Shown: positions 1 to 6,130 of the stretch, piece after piece
Layout of the letters: each line of letters starts with the position of its first letter
Numbering within the stretch: position 1 is the stretch's first letter
NCBI GenBank assembly: GCA_013205645.1
Contig: JABMMH010000031.1
Coordinates: 1 to 8,462 of the forward strand
Source: Polaromonas sp.
GTDB taxonomy: Bacteria; Pseudomonadota; Gammaproteobacteria; Burkholderiales; Burkholderiaceae_C
DNA: 8,462 nt
Reading direction: 5' to 3'
Translations under genes and position numbers: made by a program
The notes under the pieces: model-generated
What the model was told of the DNA's origin: nothing
The model's database searches: none
Seen by the model: only the letters and a program-made list of their open reading frames with translations

Positions 1-863
1 ACATGGAAGTCACCAAAGTGGTAGTAATACATGTAGGGGCTGGGATTGAGCGAGCGCAGCGCACGGTACAGGGACAAGGGCGACTCGGTGTAGCGCTTCT
101 TGATGCGCTGACCGACCTGCACCTGCATGAAGTCACCACCGGCAATGAGTTCCTTGGCCCGCTCGACAGCGGCGATGTAATCCGCCTTGGCGAACTCGCG
201 CTCAGCCGGGTAACCCAGAGACGGCTTGACCACCGGCGCGCTGACCGAATACTGCAGCTGATCCTTCAGACCGCGCAGCCTTTTCTTGGCATTGGCAAAA
301 GCCTCGGGGGCGGCCGGGTCGGCATAGACAATCAAATACAGCTTGCCTGACAAGTTGTCGATGACCGCCAGCTCTTCGCATTGCAGCAACAAGATGTCAG
401 GACAGCCGAGCGTGTCGGGCGGACACGAGGCTTCTAGTTTTTTCTCGATGTAACGCACCGTGTCGTAGCCAAAATAACCGGCCAGACCACCACAAAAGCG
501 CGGCAGACCCGGGCGCAAGGCCACCTTGAAACGCTTTTGGTAAGCCTCGATGAAATCCAGCGGGTTCAGCCTCGAGGTTTCAACCACGTGGCCATCGGTC
601 ACCACTTCGGTCACGGCATCGGGGCCAAAACCACGGGCCCGCACCAAGGTGCGCGCTGGCAGACCAATGAAGCTGTAGCGACCGAAGCGCTCCCCGCCGA
701 CAACAGACTCCAGCAAAAAGCTGAACTTGCCGCCGTCTTTGGAAAAGGCCAGTTTGAGGTAGAGCGAGAGCGGCGTTTCCAGATCGGCAAAGGCCTCCGC
801 CATCAAGGGAATGCGGTTATAGCCCTGCTGCGCTAAGCTTTTGAATTCGAGTTCGGTGATCAA
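1..863 (-). CDS. trpE: anthranilate synthase component I, N-terminal part (truncated by window edge)
   Basis: TrpE converts chorismate and ammonia (supplied by the TrpG amidotransferase) to anthranilate, the first committed step of tryptophan synthesis in the cytoplasm. 287 complete codons are present, a little over half of the usual roughly 500 residues; the C-terminal half lies beyond the left edge. Visible are the N-terminal domain with the LLES motif at residues 50-53, which in the family belongs to the tryptophan feedback site, then GRYSFIG (61-67), a YFGYDTVRYIE stretch near 128-138, and the start of the chorismate-binding domain from about residue 220 (GDFMQVQVGQR, then NPSPYMYYYHFGDF). 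The start is TTG at 863: an AAGGA lies 6 bases upstream and the protein begins MITELEFKSLA, as I recall for Burkholderiales TrpE. It lies downstream of rpe-gph on the same strand but is separated by a leader region with its own promoter and leader-peptide candidate. Confidence 0.95.
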   Translation of the reverse strand, partial: MITELEFKSLAQQGYNRIPLMAEAFADLETPLSLYLKLAFSKDGGKFSFLLESVVGGERFGRYSFIGLPARTLVRARGFGPDAVTEVVTDGHVVETSRLNPLDFIEAYQKRFKVALRPGLPRFCGGLAGYFGYDTVRYIEKKLEASCPPDTLGCPDILLLQCEELAVIDNLSGKLYLIVYADPAAPEAFANAKKRLRGLKDQLQYSVSAPVVKPSLGYPAEREFAKADYIAAVERAKELIAGGDFMQVQVGQRIKKRYTESPLSLYRALRSLNPSPYMYYYHFGDFH

Positions 864-928
864 AACGAGTCCTTATTGCGTGGCCGGCGCAGTCGACACT
901 GACGGCTGGACAACGGTTCATTCAAGAT

Positions 929-956
929 GCCTCAAACAATCCAAAGACTGAGAGGC
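929..956 (-). promoter_or_regulatory. two-part stem-loop in the trpE leader RNA
   Basis: On the minus strand the RNA reads GCCUC, U, CAGUC, loop UUUG, GAUUG, UUU, GAGGC. The outer stem GCCUC/GAGGC has 5 pairs and the inner stem CAGUC/GAUUG has 5 pairs including one G-U. The G-U pair means that it folds better as minus-strand RNA than as plus-strand RNA, which would have an A-C mismatch there. It ends 65 bases before the trpE start and could be the downstream half of the attenuator. The bases after it (AUCUUG) are not a true U-tract, so I do not call it a terminator. Confidence 0.4.
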
Positions 957-1010
957 GGGAGGCTGCGGACACTGCCAGCTTGCAAGCTTAGAAAGAACGA
1001 GCTTCAGCGA

Positions 1011-1094
1011 TCAGGCGTGACGTAGCGAGCAGCGACGCCAAAGCCAGGCTCCCCGGCTGCTACAACCTGTACATGTGATGCTGTGAATGAACAT
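1011..1094 (-). CDS. trpL: putative trp leader peptide (27 aa)
   Basis: This short ORF begins ATG at 1094 and stops with TGA at 1013-1011. The peptide has Trp-Leu-Trp-Arg-Arg at residues 17-21, with both Trp codons (TGG at 1046-1044 and 1040-1038) near the end, as in known trp leader peptides. It lies directly upstream of trpE on the same strand, and the stem 1063-1022 has the Trp codons in its loop. There is no Shine-Dalgarno sequence. The predicted transcript start (about 1098-1096) falls within a few bases of the ATG, so it may be translated from a leaderless or nearly leaderless mRNA; leaderless trpL is known in Sinorhizobium meliloti. Its role would be to sense charged Trp-tRNA by ribosome stalling. 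Two TGG codons in a short GC-rich ORF could arise by chance, so this is a prediction that rests on position and context. Confidence 0.55.
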   Translation of the reverse strand: MFIHSITCTGCSSRGAWLWRRCSLRHA

Positions 1095-1104
1095 ATGGAA
1101 GCGA

Positions 1105-1113
1105 AGTGTAGCA
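1105..1113 (-). promoter_or_regulatory. extended -10 promoter element for trpL-trpE
   Basis: On the minus strand the sequence TGCTACACT (1113-1105) matches an extended -10 element: TG, one base, then TACACT. The hexamer 17 bases further upstream (GCGAAT, 1133-1128) is a poor -35, which an extended -10 can tolerate. Transcription would begin near 1098-1096, just before the trpL ATG and 25 to 30 bases after the gph stop codon. That would give the trp genes a promoter of their own, independent of rpe-gph. Confidence 0.45.
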
Positions 1114-1135
1114 AAGCTCGGTCGGGCATTCGCCC

Positions 1136-1903
1136 CTAGCGCAGCGTCAATTCAGCGAAAGAATCGACAAAGCCGTCGGCATCCACAGCCCGAATCGGCT
1201 GGCCGTGGTTGTAACCGTAAGTCACCAGCACAACAGGGCAACCCGCCGCGCGCGCAGCGCGGGCGTCGTTGCTGGAGTCGCCCAGCATGAGCGTGCGGGC
1301 CGGTGCGCTGCTGAGCGCTTCGCAGGTTTTGAGCAGGGGCATGGGGTCGGGTTTTTTCAGCGCGAAGGAGTCACCGCCAAAGACCTGGCTGAAGTAGGCG
1401 TCAAGCCCCTTCATCTTGAGCAACTGTTGCGCAAAAGCCAGCGGCTTGTTGGTCAGACAGGCCATTGGCAAGCCTTGGGCATGCCACTGCTGCAAACCCT
1501 GCATCACGCCAGGGTAGAGGCTGGAGTGCAGGCCATTGATGGCCAGGTAATGCCGCTGGTAATTGGCCCAAGCCGGCGCGTACAGCGCCTCGGCCCGGAC
1601 GCGCATCAGCGCATCAGATGAAGTGCCGGACTCAGGCGTATCGGCCGACAACCGCAGCACATGCATCAGCGCTGACTCAATCAGGTGCTCAGAACCCTTA
1701 CCCACCATGGACTCGACCGCCGCCGAGGCCAGCGGCAAGCCGGCCAGTGCGCGCTCCTGCGGATGCCAAGGCAGTTCCTCCAGCATCAAATTCAGAGCCG
1801 CGACAAAGTCACCCAGCGTGTCGACCATGGTGCCGTCGAGGTCGATCATCAGGGCGTCGAAACTGCGTCCCAAGTCCAACACAACACCCGACTGTTGCAT
1901 CAT
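1136..1903 (-). CDS. gph: phosphoglycolate phosphatase, HAD superfamily
   Basis: Gph hydrolyses 2-phosphoglycolate to glycolate and phosphate, removing a by-product of Rubisco oxygenation or DNA repair. The 255-residue protein has all four HAD motifs: DLDGT at 21-25 (nucleophile D21, acid/base D23), LTNKP at 150-154, K184 in LKKPDP, and GDSSND at 208-213 with metal-binding D209 and D213. The segment between motifs I and II is the helical cap domain. The start ATG at 1903 overlaps the rpe stop as ATGA, which points to translational coupling; a second in-frame ATG follows immediately at 1900. In many proteobacteria rpe, gph and trp genes are neighbours. It is slightly longer than the usual 220-250 residues, mostly in the cap between about 85 and 110. 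HAD phosphatases are hard to tell apart by sequence alone, but the rpe neighbour supports Gph. Confidence 0.9.
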   Translation of the reverse strand: MMQQSGVVLDLGRSFDALMIDLDGTMVDTLGDFVAALNLMLEELPWHPQERALAGLPLASAAVESMVGKGSEHLIESALMHVLRLSADTPESGTSSDALMRVRAEALYAPAWANYQRHYLAINGLHSSLYPGVMQGLQQWHAQGLPMACLTNKPLAFAQQLLKMKGLDAYFSQVFGGDSFALKKPDPMPLLKTCEALSSAPARTLMLGDSSNDARAARAAGCPVVLVTYGYNHGQPIRAVDADGFVDSFAELTLR

Positions 1904-2604
1904 TTCGCCAATTCCACGCGCATGGCGTCAATCACCGATTTGTAATCCTTCTTGCCGAAAATGGCGCTGCCGGCCACAAAAGCGTCAGCCCCCGCAGCGG
2001 CGACGCGGGCGATGTTGTCGGTCTTGATGCCGCCATCCACTTCCAAGCGAATGTCTTTGCCAGACGCCTCAATGCGCTTGCGGGCGTTCTCGATCTTGCG
2101 CAGCGCCGAGTCGATGAAACTCTGACCCCCAAAGCCGGGATTGACGCTCATGATCAAGATCAGGTCGATGTCGTCGATGACCCAATCCAGCACATCCATG
2201 GACGCCGCCGGGTTGAACACCAGACCAGCTTTGCAGCCTTTGGACTTGATCGCCTGCACGCTACGGTGCACATGACCCGAGGCGTCGGGGTGAAAGCTGA
2301 TGTAGTCGGCGCCGGCGTCGGCAAAGGCGGCGGCCAAGGCATCCACCGGCTGCACCATCAAATGCACGTCAATCGGCACGGGCTGACCCGAGGCCGTCAC
2401 GGCATGCGACTTGAGGGCGCTGCAGATCATCGGGCCGAAGGTCAGGTTCGGCACGTAATGGTTGTCCATCACGTCAAAATGAATCCAGTCAGCGCCAGCG
2501 GCGATGACGTTTTTGACTTCTTCTCCCAGTCGGGCGAAGTCGGCCGACAAGATGGAGGGGGCGATTTTGTAAGCAGGCTTAGCGGATTTAGCAGGTGTAG
2601 GCAT
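1900..2604 (-). CDS. rpe: ribulose-phosphate 3-epimerase
   Basis: Rpe interconverts D-ribulose 5-phosphate and D-xylulose 5-phosphate in the pentose phosphate pathway (and in the Calvin cycle where present). The 234-residue TIM barrel shows APSILSADF at 15-23, the metal ligands H42 and D44 in HFDVMDNHYVPN, H81 in DVHLMV, the glycine-rich MSVNPGFGGQSF at 152-163, and D190 in EVDGGI. By family knowledge D44 and D190 are the catalytic acid/base pair and H42, D44, H81 and D190 bind the metal. A Lys/Ala-rich tail of about 12 residues precedes the barrel. The ATG at 2604 is the only candidate before the conserved core; no clear ribosome binding site is seen. It is the first gene of the minus-strand rpe-gph pair, divergent from apaG. 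Confidence 0.96.
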   Translation of the reverse strand: MPTPAKSAKPAYKIAPSILSADFARLGEEVKNVIAAGADWIHFDVMDNHYVPNLTFGPMICSALKSHAVTASGQPVPIDVHLMVQPVDALAAAFADAGADYISFHPDASGHVHRSVQAIKSKGCKAGLVFNPAASMDVLDWVIDDIDLILIMSVNPGFGGQSFIDSALRKIENARKRIEASGKDIRLEVDGGIKTDNIARVAAAGADAFVAGSAIFGKKDYKSVIDAMRVELAK

Positions 2605-2685
2605 GGACGGATTGTCGCTGAAAGAAGCGGAATGGAGCTCAGCCTGGCAACCTCAGGGACGCCGCGTTAACATGCAGGACTTACT
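2605..2685. promoter_or_regulatory. divergent intergenic region between rpe and apaG
   Basis: These 81 bases separate two divergent genes and should hold a promoter for each. On the minus strand TTGCCA (2652-2647) could serve as a -35 for rpe, but no good -10 follows at the right distance. On the plus strand TTAACAT (2666-2672) could be part of a -10 for apaG. AGGA at 2676-2679 is the likely ribosome binding site of apaG. I cannot assign the promoters with confidence. Confidence 0.35.
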
Positions 2686-3084
2686 TTGAGTGCCATGCCA
2701 ACTTACCAAATTTCCTGCGAAGTCCTGCCGCTGTACCTGCCGGAACAATCCGACCCCAGCCAGAAGATCTTCACTTTTTCGTACACCGTCACCATCACCA
2801 ACACGGGGGATGTCGCTGCGCAATTGATTGCGCGCCACTGGTTCATCAGCGACGCCAACGGCCACAACGAAGAGGTCAAAGGCTTGGGCCTTGTTGGCCA
2901 CCAACCGCTGCTCAAGCCTGGCGAATCATTCCAATACACCAGCGGCTCACGCCTGCGCACAGCCACCGGCACCATGCACGGCAGTTATTTCTGCGTCGCA
3001 GAAGACGCCACCCACTTTGAGGCGCAAATCCCGATGTTTGTGCTGGAAGCCAGCGCTGGCGCTGCCGCACGGGTGTTGCACTGA
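2686..3084 (+). CDS. apaG: ApaG/CorD family protein
   Basis: ApaG is a small cytoplasmic protein with an immunoglobulin/fibronectin-like beta fold. Its biochemical role is not settled; the Salmonella homologue CorD is linked to cobalt resistance and magnesium efflux, and in enterobacteria the gene neighbours apaH. The family signature is clear: TVTITNTGDVAAQL, ARHWFISDANG, then GHQPLLKPGESFQYTSGSRLRTATGTMHGSYFCV given in two parts here as GHQPLLKPGESFQYTSG and TGTMHGSYFCV. The length (131 residues) is close to the usual 125-130. Two starts are possible: TTG at 2686, with AGGA 6 bases upstream, or ATG at 2695 (MPTYQIS), which is 15 bases from that AGGA. I give the TTG start because of the spacing, but the ATG is nearly as likely; the difference is three residues. 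It is the first gene of the plus-strand string. Confidence 0.92.
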   Translation: MSAMPTYQISCEVLPLYLPEQSDPSQKIFTFSYTVTITNTGDVAAQLIARHWFISDANGHNEEVKGLGLVGHQPLLKPGESFQYTSGSRLRTATGTMHGSYFCVAEDATHFEAQIPMFVLEASAGAAARVLH

Positions 3085-3094
3085 ACGGCTCGTT

Positions 3095-5071
3095 TTGCCG
3101 CTGACACTGTCCGCCCTCCCTGCGTTGGCCACCTTGCTGGCGCGGCTTGACCCGAATGCCTCGCTGGCAGATCGGCATGTCTGGCTCATCGACCTGCTGC
3201 TGTGGGTGCGCGGCGACAGCCGTTCCGCACCCGCCGCAGCACTTCGTCTGCAGCAATTCATGGAGGCGGTAGAAGCGCAGCCCGAAGTGCACAGCCGCTT
3301 GCAGGCTTGGTGGCGAACGCTGCTGCAAACCGTCGATGTGACGCCCTTGCTGGCCGACTTTGGTTTTGCACCGCGCACCGCCTTCATCAGTGAATTGTCC
3401 GAGCGTATCCGGCGAAAACTGTTGCCGGGGACGCCTGAAACCGTCGACGCGGCTGAGCTTTTCTCGCTGCTGACGCCGAGCCGTTTTGACGCGCAATGGT
3501 TGACGCTGTTGGATGAAGCGCAGATCAATCGGTTGACAGCGCTACTCACTGAGCGCTCCGACGCCGATGAGTGGGGCTGGCAACACAGCCTGCTGGACGC
3601 GCTGACGTACTGCACAGCACAAATCAGAGCCACCGGTTTTGCCCCAGAACTGCGGCTGCGCATGAGCGAAGAAGTCAAAAAAGCGCGGCCCTTTCATGCC
3701 CTGCCGGCTGATGTTGAAGACCTGCGCCGGATCTTTTTTGACCCGCAATGCAATGAGGTTGAACTGCAAACCGCGTTAGCACGCTACCGCGAGCGCATGG
3801 AGGCTTGCCGCAGTGCCATCAACAGCATTTACGCGCACCTCGACCAGCATGGCATTTCGATGGGCATGGTGTTCCGCCTGCGCCAGCTCAGGGCGCGCTT
3901 TCTGCGGGTCCGCGAACTGCTCGATTGCTTGTTGTCACCGAAACCCGCGGCGGCAGCGGTCAAGCTGCTGGCGCGGCTAGCGCTGGTCGCTGAAGACCGT
4001 AAAAGCATTCGCGCGCTGATCGCCGCCAACTCGACTTTGTTGGCCGCCAAAATGGCCGAGCGCAGCGCGGAAACCGGCGAGCACTACATCGCCCGCAGCC
4101 GCGCCGACTATCGAGGCATGCTGGGCAAAGCATTGGGCGGCGGCGCTATCACAGCCGTCACCACAGTTCTGAAATTTGCCATCGTTGCGCTGGGTTTGTC
4201 GGCCTTCTGGATGGGCATGAGCGCCAGCCTGATGTACGCGGCCAGTTTTGTGGTGATTCAACTGCTGCACTTCACGCTGGCCACCAAACAGCCCGCCATG
4301 ACTGCGCCCGCCATGGCCGCCAAGCTCAAGGAGTTAGACGCCAGCGACGCGATTGGCGCGTTTGTCGACGAAGTCGCGCTGCTGGTGCGCTCGCAATCCG
4401 CTTCGGTGCTCGGCAATGTCTTGATGGTCGTGCCGGTGGTCGTCCTCATCAACGGGCTGATCATGCTGGTCAGCAGCCAGCCGCTGCTCAGTGCCGCGCA
4501 AGCGCAGCATGTGCTGCACAGTCTGAGTCTGTGGGGCCCGACCTTGCTGTGGGCCGCCTTCACCGGGGGGCTGCTGTTTGTCGCCAGCCTGATGGCCGGC
4601 TGGGCTGAAAACTGGTTTGTGCTGAACCGGCTGGAGTCGGCCATGCGCTACAACCCGCGCATCACCGCGGCTCTGGGCAACGCCAGGGCCGACCGCTGGG
4701 CCAGCTTTGTCCGCGACAACATCTCAGGCCTGGCATCGAACATTGCGCTGGGTTTCATGCTCGGCATGATTCCGCCCATCACGGACTTTTTGGGCCTGCA
4801 GCTCGACGTTCGCCATGTGACGCTGTCGGCCGGCCAACTGGCTGCTGCCGGCGCCGCGCTGGGCGTGGATGTCTGGCGCCTGCCAGCTTTTTGGTGGTGC
4901 GTGGCCGCTATTCCGCTGATTGGCGTGCTGAACTTGGGGGTGAGTTTTTATTGCGCCTTCCGACTCGCCGCACAAGCCCACAGCGTGGGCAGCGCCGACC
5001 GCAAACGCATCCGCGCCGCGATCTGGCTGCGCCTGCGCCAACGCCCAGGCAGTTTTTTCACCGCCAAGTAA
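3095..5071 (+). CDS. multi-pass membrane protein of the 'site-specific recombinase' family (Gcr-like)
   Basis: This resembles the family annotated 'site-specific recombinase' (Pfam SpecificRecomb type, after the gonococcal gcr gene). The N-terminal half (about 1-345) is soluble and helical, with conserved-looking RHVWLIDLLLWVRGD near the start, FHALPADVEDLRRIF and GMVFRLRQLRARFLRVRELLDCLL. From about residue 350 it is membrane protein: likely segments near 350-393, 438-465, 479-503, 548-567 and 595-622, with loops holding AGWAENWFVLNRLESAMRYN and RADRWASFVRDNISG. I see neither a tyrosine-recombinase R-H-R-Y pattern nor a serine-recombinase N-terminus, so the name should not be taken as function. 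The open frame runs on upstream to 2828 inside apaG with no conserved sequence, and has no ATG before 3260. I place the start at TTG 3095, giving 658 residues; TTG 3125 or 3134 are alternatives. No clear ribosome binding site is seen, so coupling to apaG (stop 10 bases earlier) is possible. Confidence 0.8.
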   Translation: MPLTLSALPALATLLARLDPNASLADRHVWLIDLLLWVRGDSRSAPAAALRLQQFMEAVEAQPEVHSRLQAWWRTLLQTVDVTPLLADFGFAPRTAFISELSERIRRKLLPGTPETVDAAELFSLLTPSRFDAQWLTLLDEAQINRLTALLTERSDADEWGWQHSLLDALTYCTAQIRATGFAPELRLRMSEEVKKARPFHALPADVEDLRRIFFDPQCNEVELQTALARYRERMEACRSAINSIYAHLDQHGISMGMVFRLRQLRARFLRVRELLDCLLSPKPAAAAVKLLARLALVAEDRKSIRALIAANSTLLAAKMAERSAETGEHYIARSRADYRGMLGKALGGGAITAVTTVLKFAIVALGLSAFWMGMSASLMYAASFVVIQLLHFTLATKQPAMTAPAMAAKLKELDASDAIGAFVDEVALLVRSQSASVLGNVLMVVPVVVLINGLIMLVSSQPLLSAAQAQHVLHSLSLWGPTLLWAAFTGGLLFVASLMAGWAENWFVLNRLESAMRYNPRITAALGNARADRWASFVRDNISGLASNIALGFMLGMIPPITDFLGLQLDVRHVTLSAGQLAAAGAALGVDVWRLPAFWWCVAAIPLIGVLNLGVSFYCAFRLAAQAHSVGSADRKRIRAAIWLRLRQRPGSFFTAK

Positions 5072-5105
5072 GACGGCGGCTGCGGCGGCGTTATGCTCAT
5101 GCCCC

Positions 5106-6092
5106 ATGGGAGAGTTTGACCTGATTGAACGCTATTTCAAGCGGCCCGCCAAGCGCGCGGTGCTGGGGATGGGTGACGACTGCGCCTTGTTGCAGCCACC
5201 CGCCGGCACGCACATGGCGATTTCCAGCGACATGCTGGTGGAGGGGCGGCATTTTTTCGCTGACGTTGATCCCCGAACGCTGGGCCACAAGGCGCTGGCC
5301 GTGAATCTGAGTGACTTGGCCGCCTGCGGTGCGGAGCCGCTGGCCTTCACGCTGGCACTGGCCCTGCCGAAAGTCGATGAAGTTTGGCTGGCGGGTTTTT
5401 CACAAGGCTTGTTTGCATTGGCTGACCGACACGGCTGCGAGTTGATCGGTGGCGACACCACGCGCGGGCCGCTGAACATTTGCATCACGGTGTTTGGCAC
5501 GCTGCCTGCACCCGCCGGCAAGAGCCAAGCCTTGTTGCGCAGCGGTGCCCAGCCCGGCGACGATATTTATGTGAGCGGTCAGCTGGGTGATGCACGGCTG
5601 GCACTGGACGCCTTGCGCGGCAAGCTGCATCTGCCGCCGGCCCTGCTGCAAGCGGCGCGGCAGCGGCTTGAAGAACCCAGCCCCCGCATCACCCTGGGTC
5701 TGGCGCTGCGCGGTCTGGCCAGCGCGGCGATGGACCTCAGCGACGGTTTGGTCGGAGATATTCAACATCTTTTAAAAGCCTCCAAAGTCGGCGCGACGAT
5801 TCACACGGCAGCAGCACTGGACCGGCTCGATGCGCGAAAGCACGCTGACTGGCCCAGCACCGGCATCAACGACGAAGCAGCATTGACCTGCGTGCTGTCC
5901 GGCGGCGACGACTACGAACTGCTCTTCACCGCGCCGCCCAGCGCAGCGGCGGCGCTGCAAGCCGCCGCGCTGCAAAGCGCCACACCGATCCACTGCATCG
6001 GCCGCATCAACGCTGCACCCGGGCTGCAGCTGCTGGACGAACACGGGCAGGCGTTAGCCATGCAATTCACCTCGTTTGACCACTTCTCATGA
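5106..6092 (+). CDS. thiL: thiamine-monophosphate kinase
   Basis: ThiL phosphorylates thiamine monophosphate with ATP to give thiamine diphosphate, the active cofactor; it is the last step of the pathway and is cytoplasmic. The 328-residue protein has the PurM/ThiL-type layout. GMGDDCAL at 21-28 (D24, D25), SSDMLVEGRHF at 40-50, and KALAVNLSDLAA at 62-73 form the ATP/Mg side. LIGGDTTRGP follows at 113-122, then MDLSDGLVGD at 209-218 and LSGGDDYELLF at 264-274. Start: the conserved GEFDLI follows directly after ATG 5106; two closer upstream ATGs (5093, 5099) are out of frame. No ribosome binding site stands out. It begins 34 bases after the preceding gene, and its TGA sits in ATGA at 6089-6092. 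Followed by pgpA, a neighbour seen in many proteobacteria. Confidence 0.96.
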   Translation: MGEFDLIERYFKRPAKRAVLGMGDDCALLQPPAGTHMAISSDMLVEGRHFFADVDPRTLGHKALAVNLSDLAACGAEPLAFTLALALPKVDEVWLAGFSQGLFALADRHGCELIGGDTTRGPLNICITVFGTLPAPAGKSQALLRSGAQPGDDIYVSGQLGDARLALDALRGKLHLPPALLQAARQRLEEPSPRITLGLALRGLASAAMDLSDGLVGDIQHLLKASKVGATIHTAAALDRLDARKHADWPSTGINDEAALTCVLSGGDDYELLFTAPPSAAAALQAAALQSATPIHCIGRINAAPGLQLLDEHGQALAMQFTSFDHFS

Positions 6093-6130
6093 CTCCCTTG
6101 ATCGCCACGCCATGACACCTATCGACACGC
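6089..6130 (+). repeat. imperfect tandem repeat with an 8-codon mini-ORF at the thiL-pgpA junction
   Basis: The copy at 6089-6110 and the copy at 6112-6130 share ATGACnCC and ATCGnCACGC, with a 3-base length difference between the blocks. The first copy starts inside the thiL stop (ATGA) and reads as an 8-codon ORF (peptide MTPLIATP) that ends at 6113-6115, in an ATGA with the pgpA start. The second copy encodes the pgpA N-terminus MTPIDT. A local duplication of an ancestral pgpA start that once overlapped thiL would explain this; that origin is inference. The repeat is short and could be chance. Confidence 0.45.

Larger units (their letters stand above)
864..1096 (-). promoter_or_regulatory. 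trp operon leader RNA, attenuator-like
   Basis: This is the untranslated leader between the predicted trp promoter and the trpE start codon, read on the minus strand. It contains a Trp-rich leader ORF (1094-1011) and a first stem-loop that brackets its Trp codons: GTAGCAGC at 1063-1056 pairs with GCTCGCTAC at 1030-1022 with one bulged C (1027). A perfect palindrome AGCTTGCAAGCT lies at 988-977. A second stem-loop lies at 956-929. The layout (leader peptide, then alternative stems, then a biosynthetic gene) fits ribosome-mediated transcription attenuation. I could not find a GC-rich hairpin directly followed by a run of T, so the terminator and the exact switch are unresolved and the mechanism is inferred. 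Confidence 0.55.

Noticed and set aside
3..836. Two plus-strand open frames at the left end
   Set aside because: Both are antisense to trpE, whose minus-strand reading frame shows conserved motifs throughout.
1119..1132. Terminator after gph formed by GGGC and GCCC around GAAT
   Set aside because: Only 4 base pairs and no T-tract follows; too weak to claim.
1618..2670. Long plus-strand open frame of about 350 codons across gph and rpe
   Set aside because: It lies antisense to two genes with clear catalytic motifs, has the composition of a high-GC shadow frame, and shows no recognisable family.
2828..3094. Upstream part of the open frame leading into the recombinase-family gene
   Set aside because: It overlaps apaG in another frame, has low-complexity Ala/Thr/Cys-rich content and no resemblance to the family N-terminus, so the true start is placed after the apaG stop.
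2947..3678. Minus-strand open frame of about 243 codons
   Set aside because: It is Ser/Arg/Cys-rich and antisense to apaG and the recombinase-family gene; typical reverse-frame shadow of high-GC coding sequence.
3095..5071. Evidence of a mobile element or integrase
   Set aside because: Despite the family name there are no inverted repeats, attachment site duplications, phage genes or a change in composition around it; the neighbours are conserved housekeeping genes.
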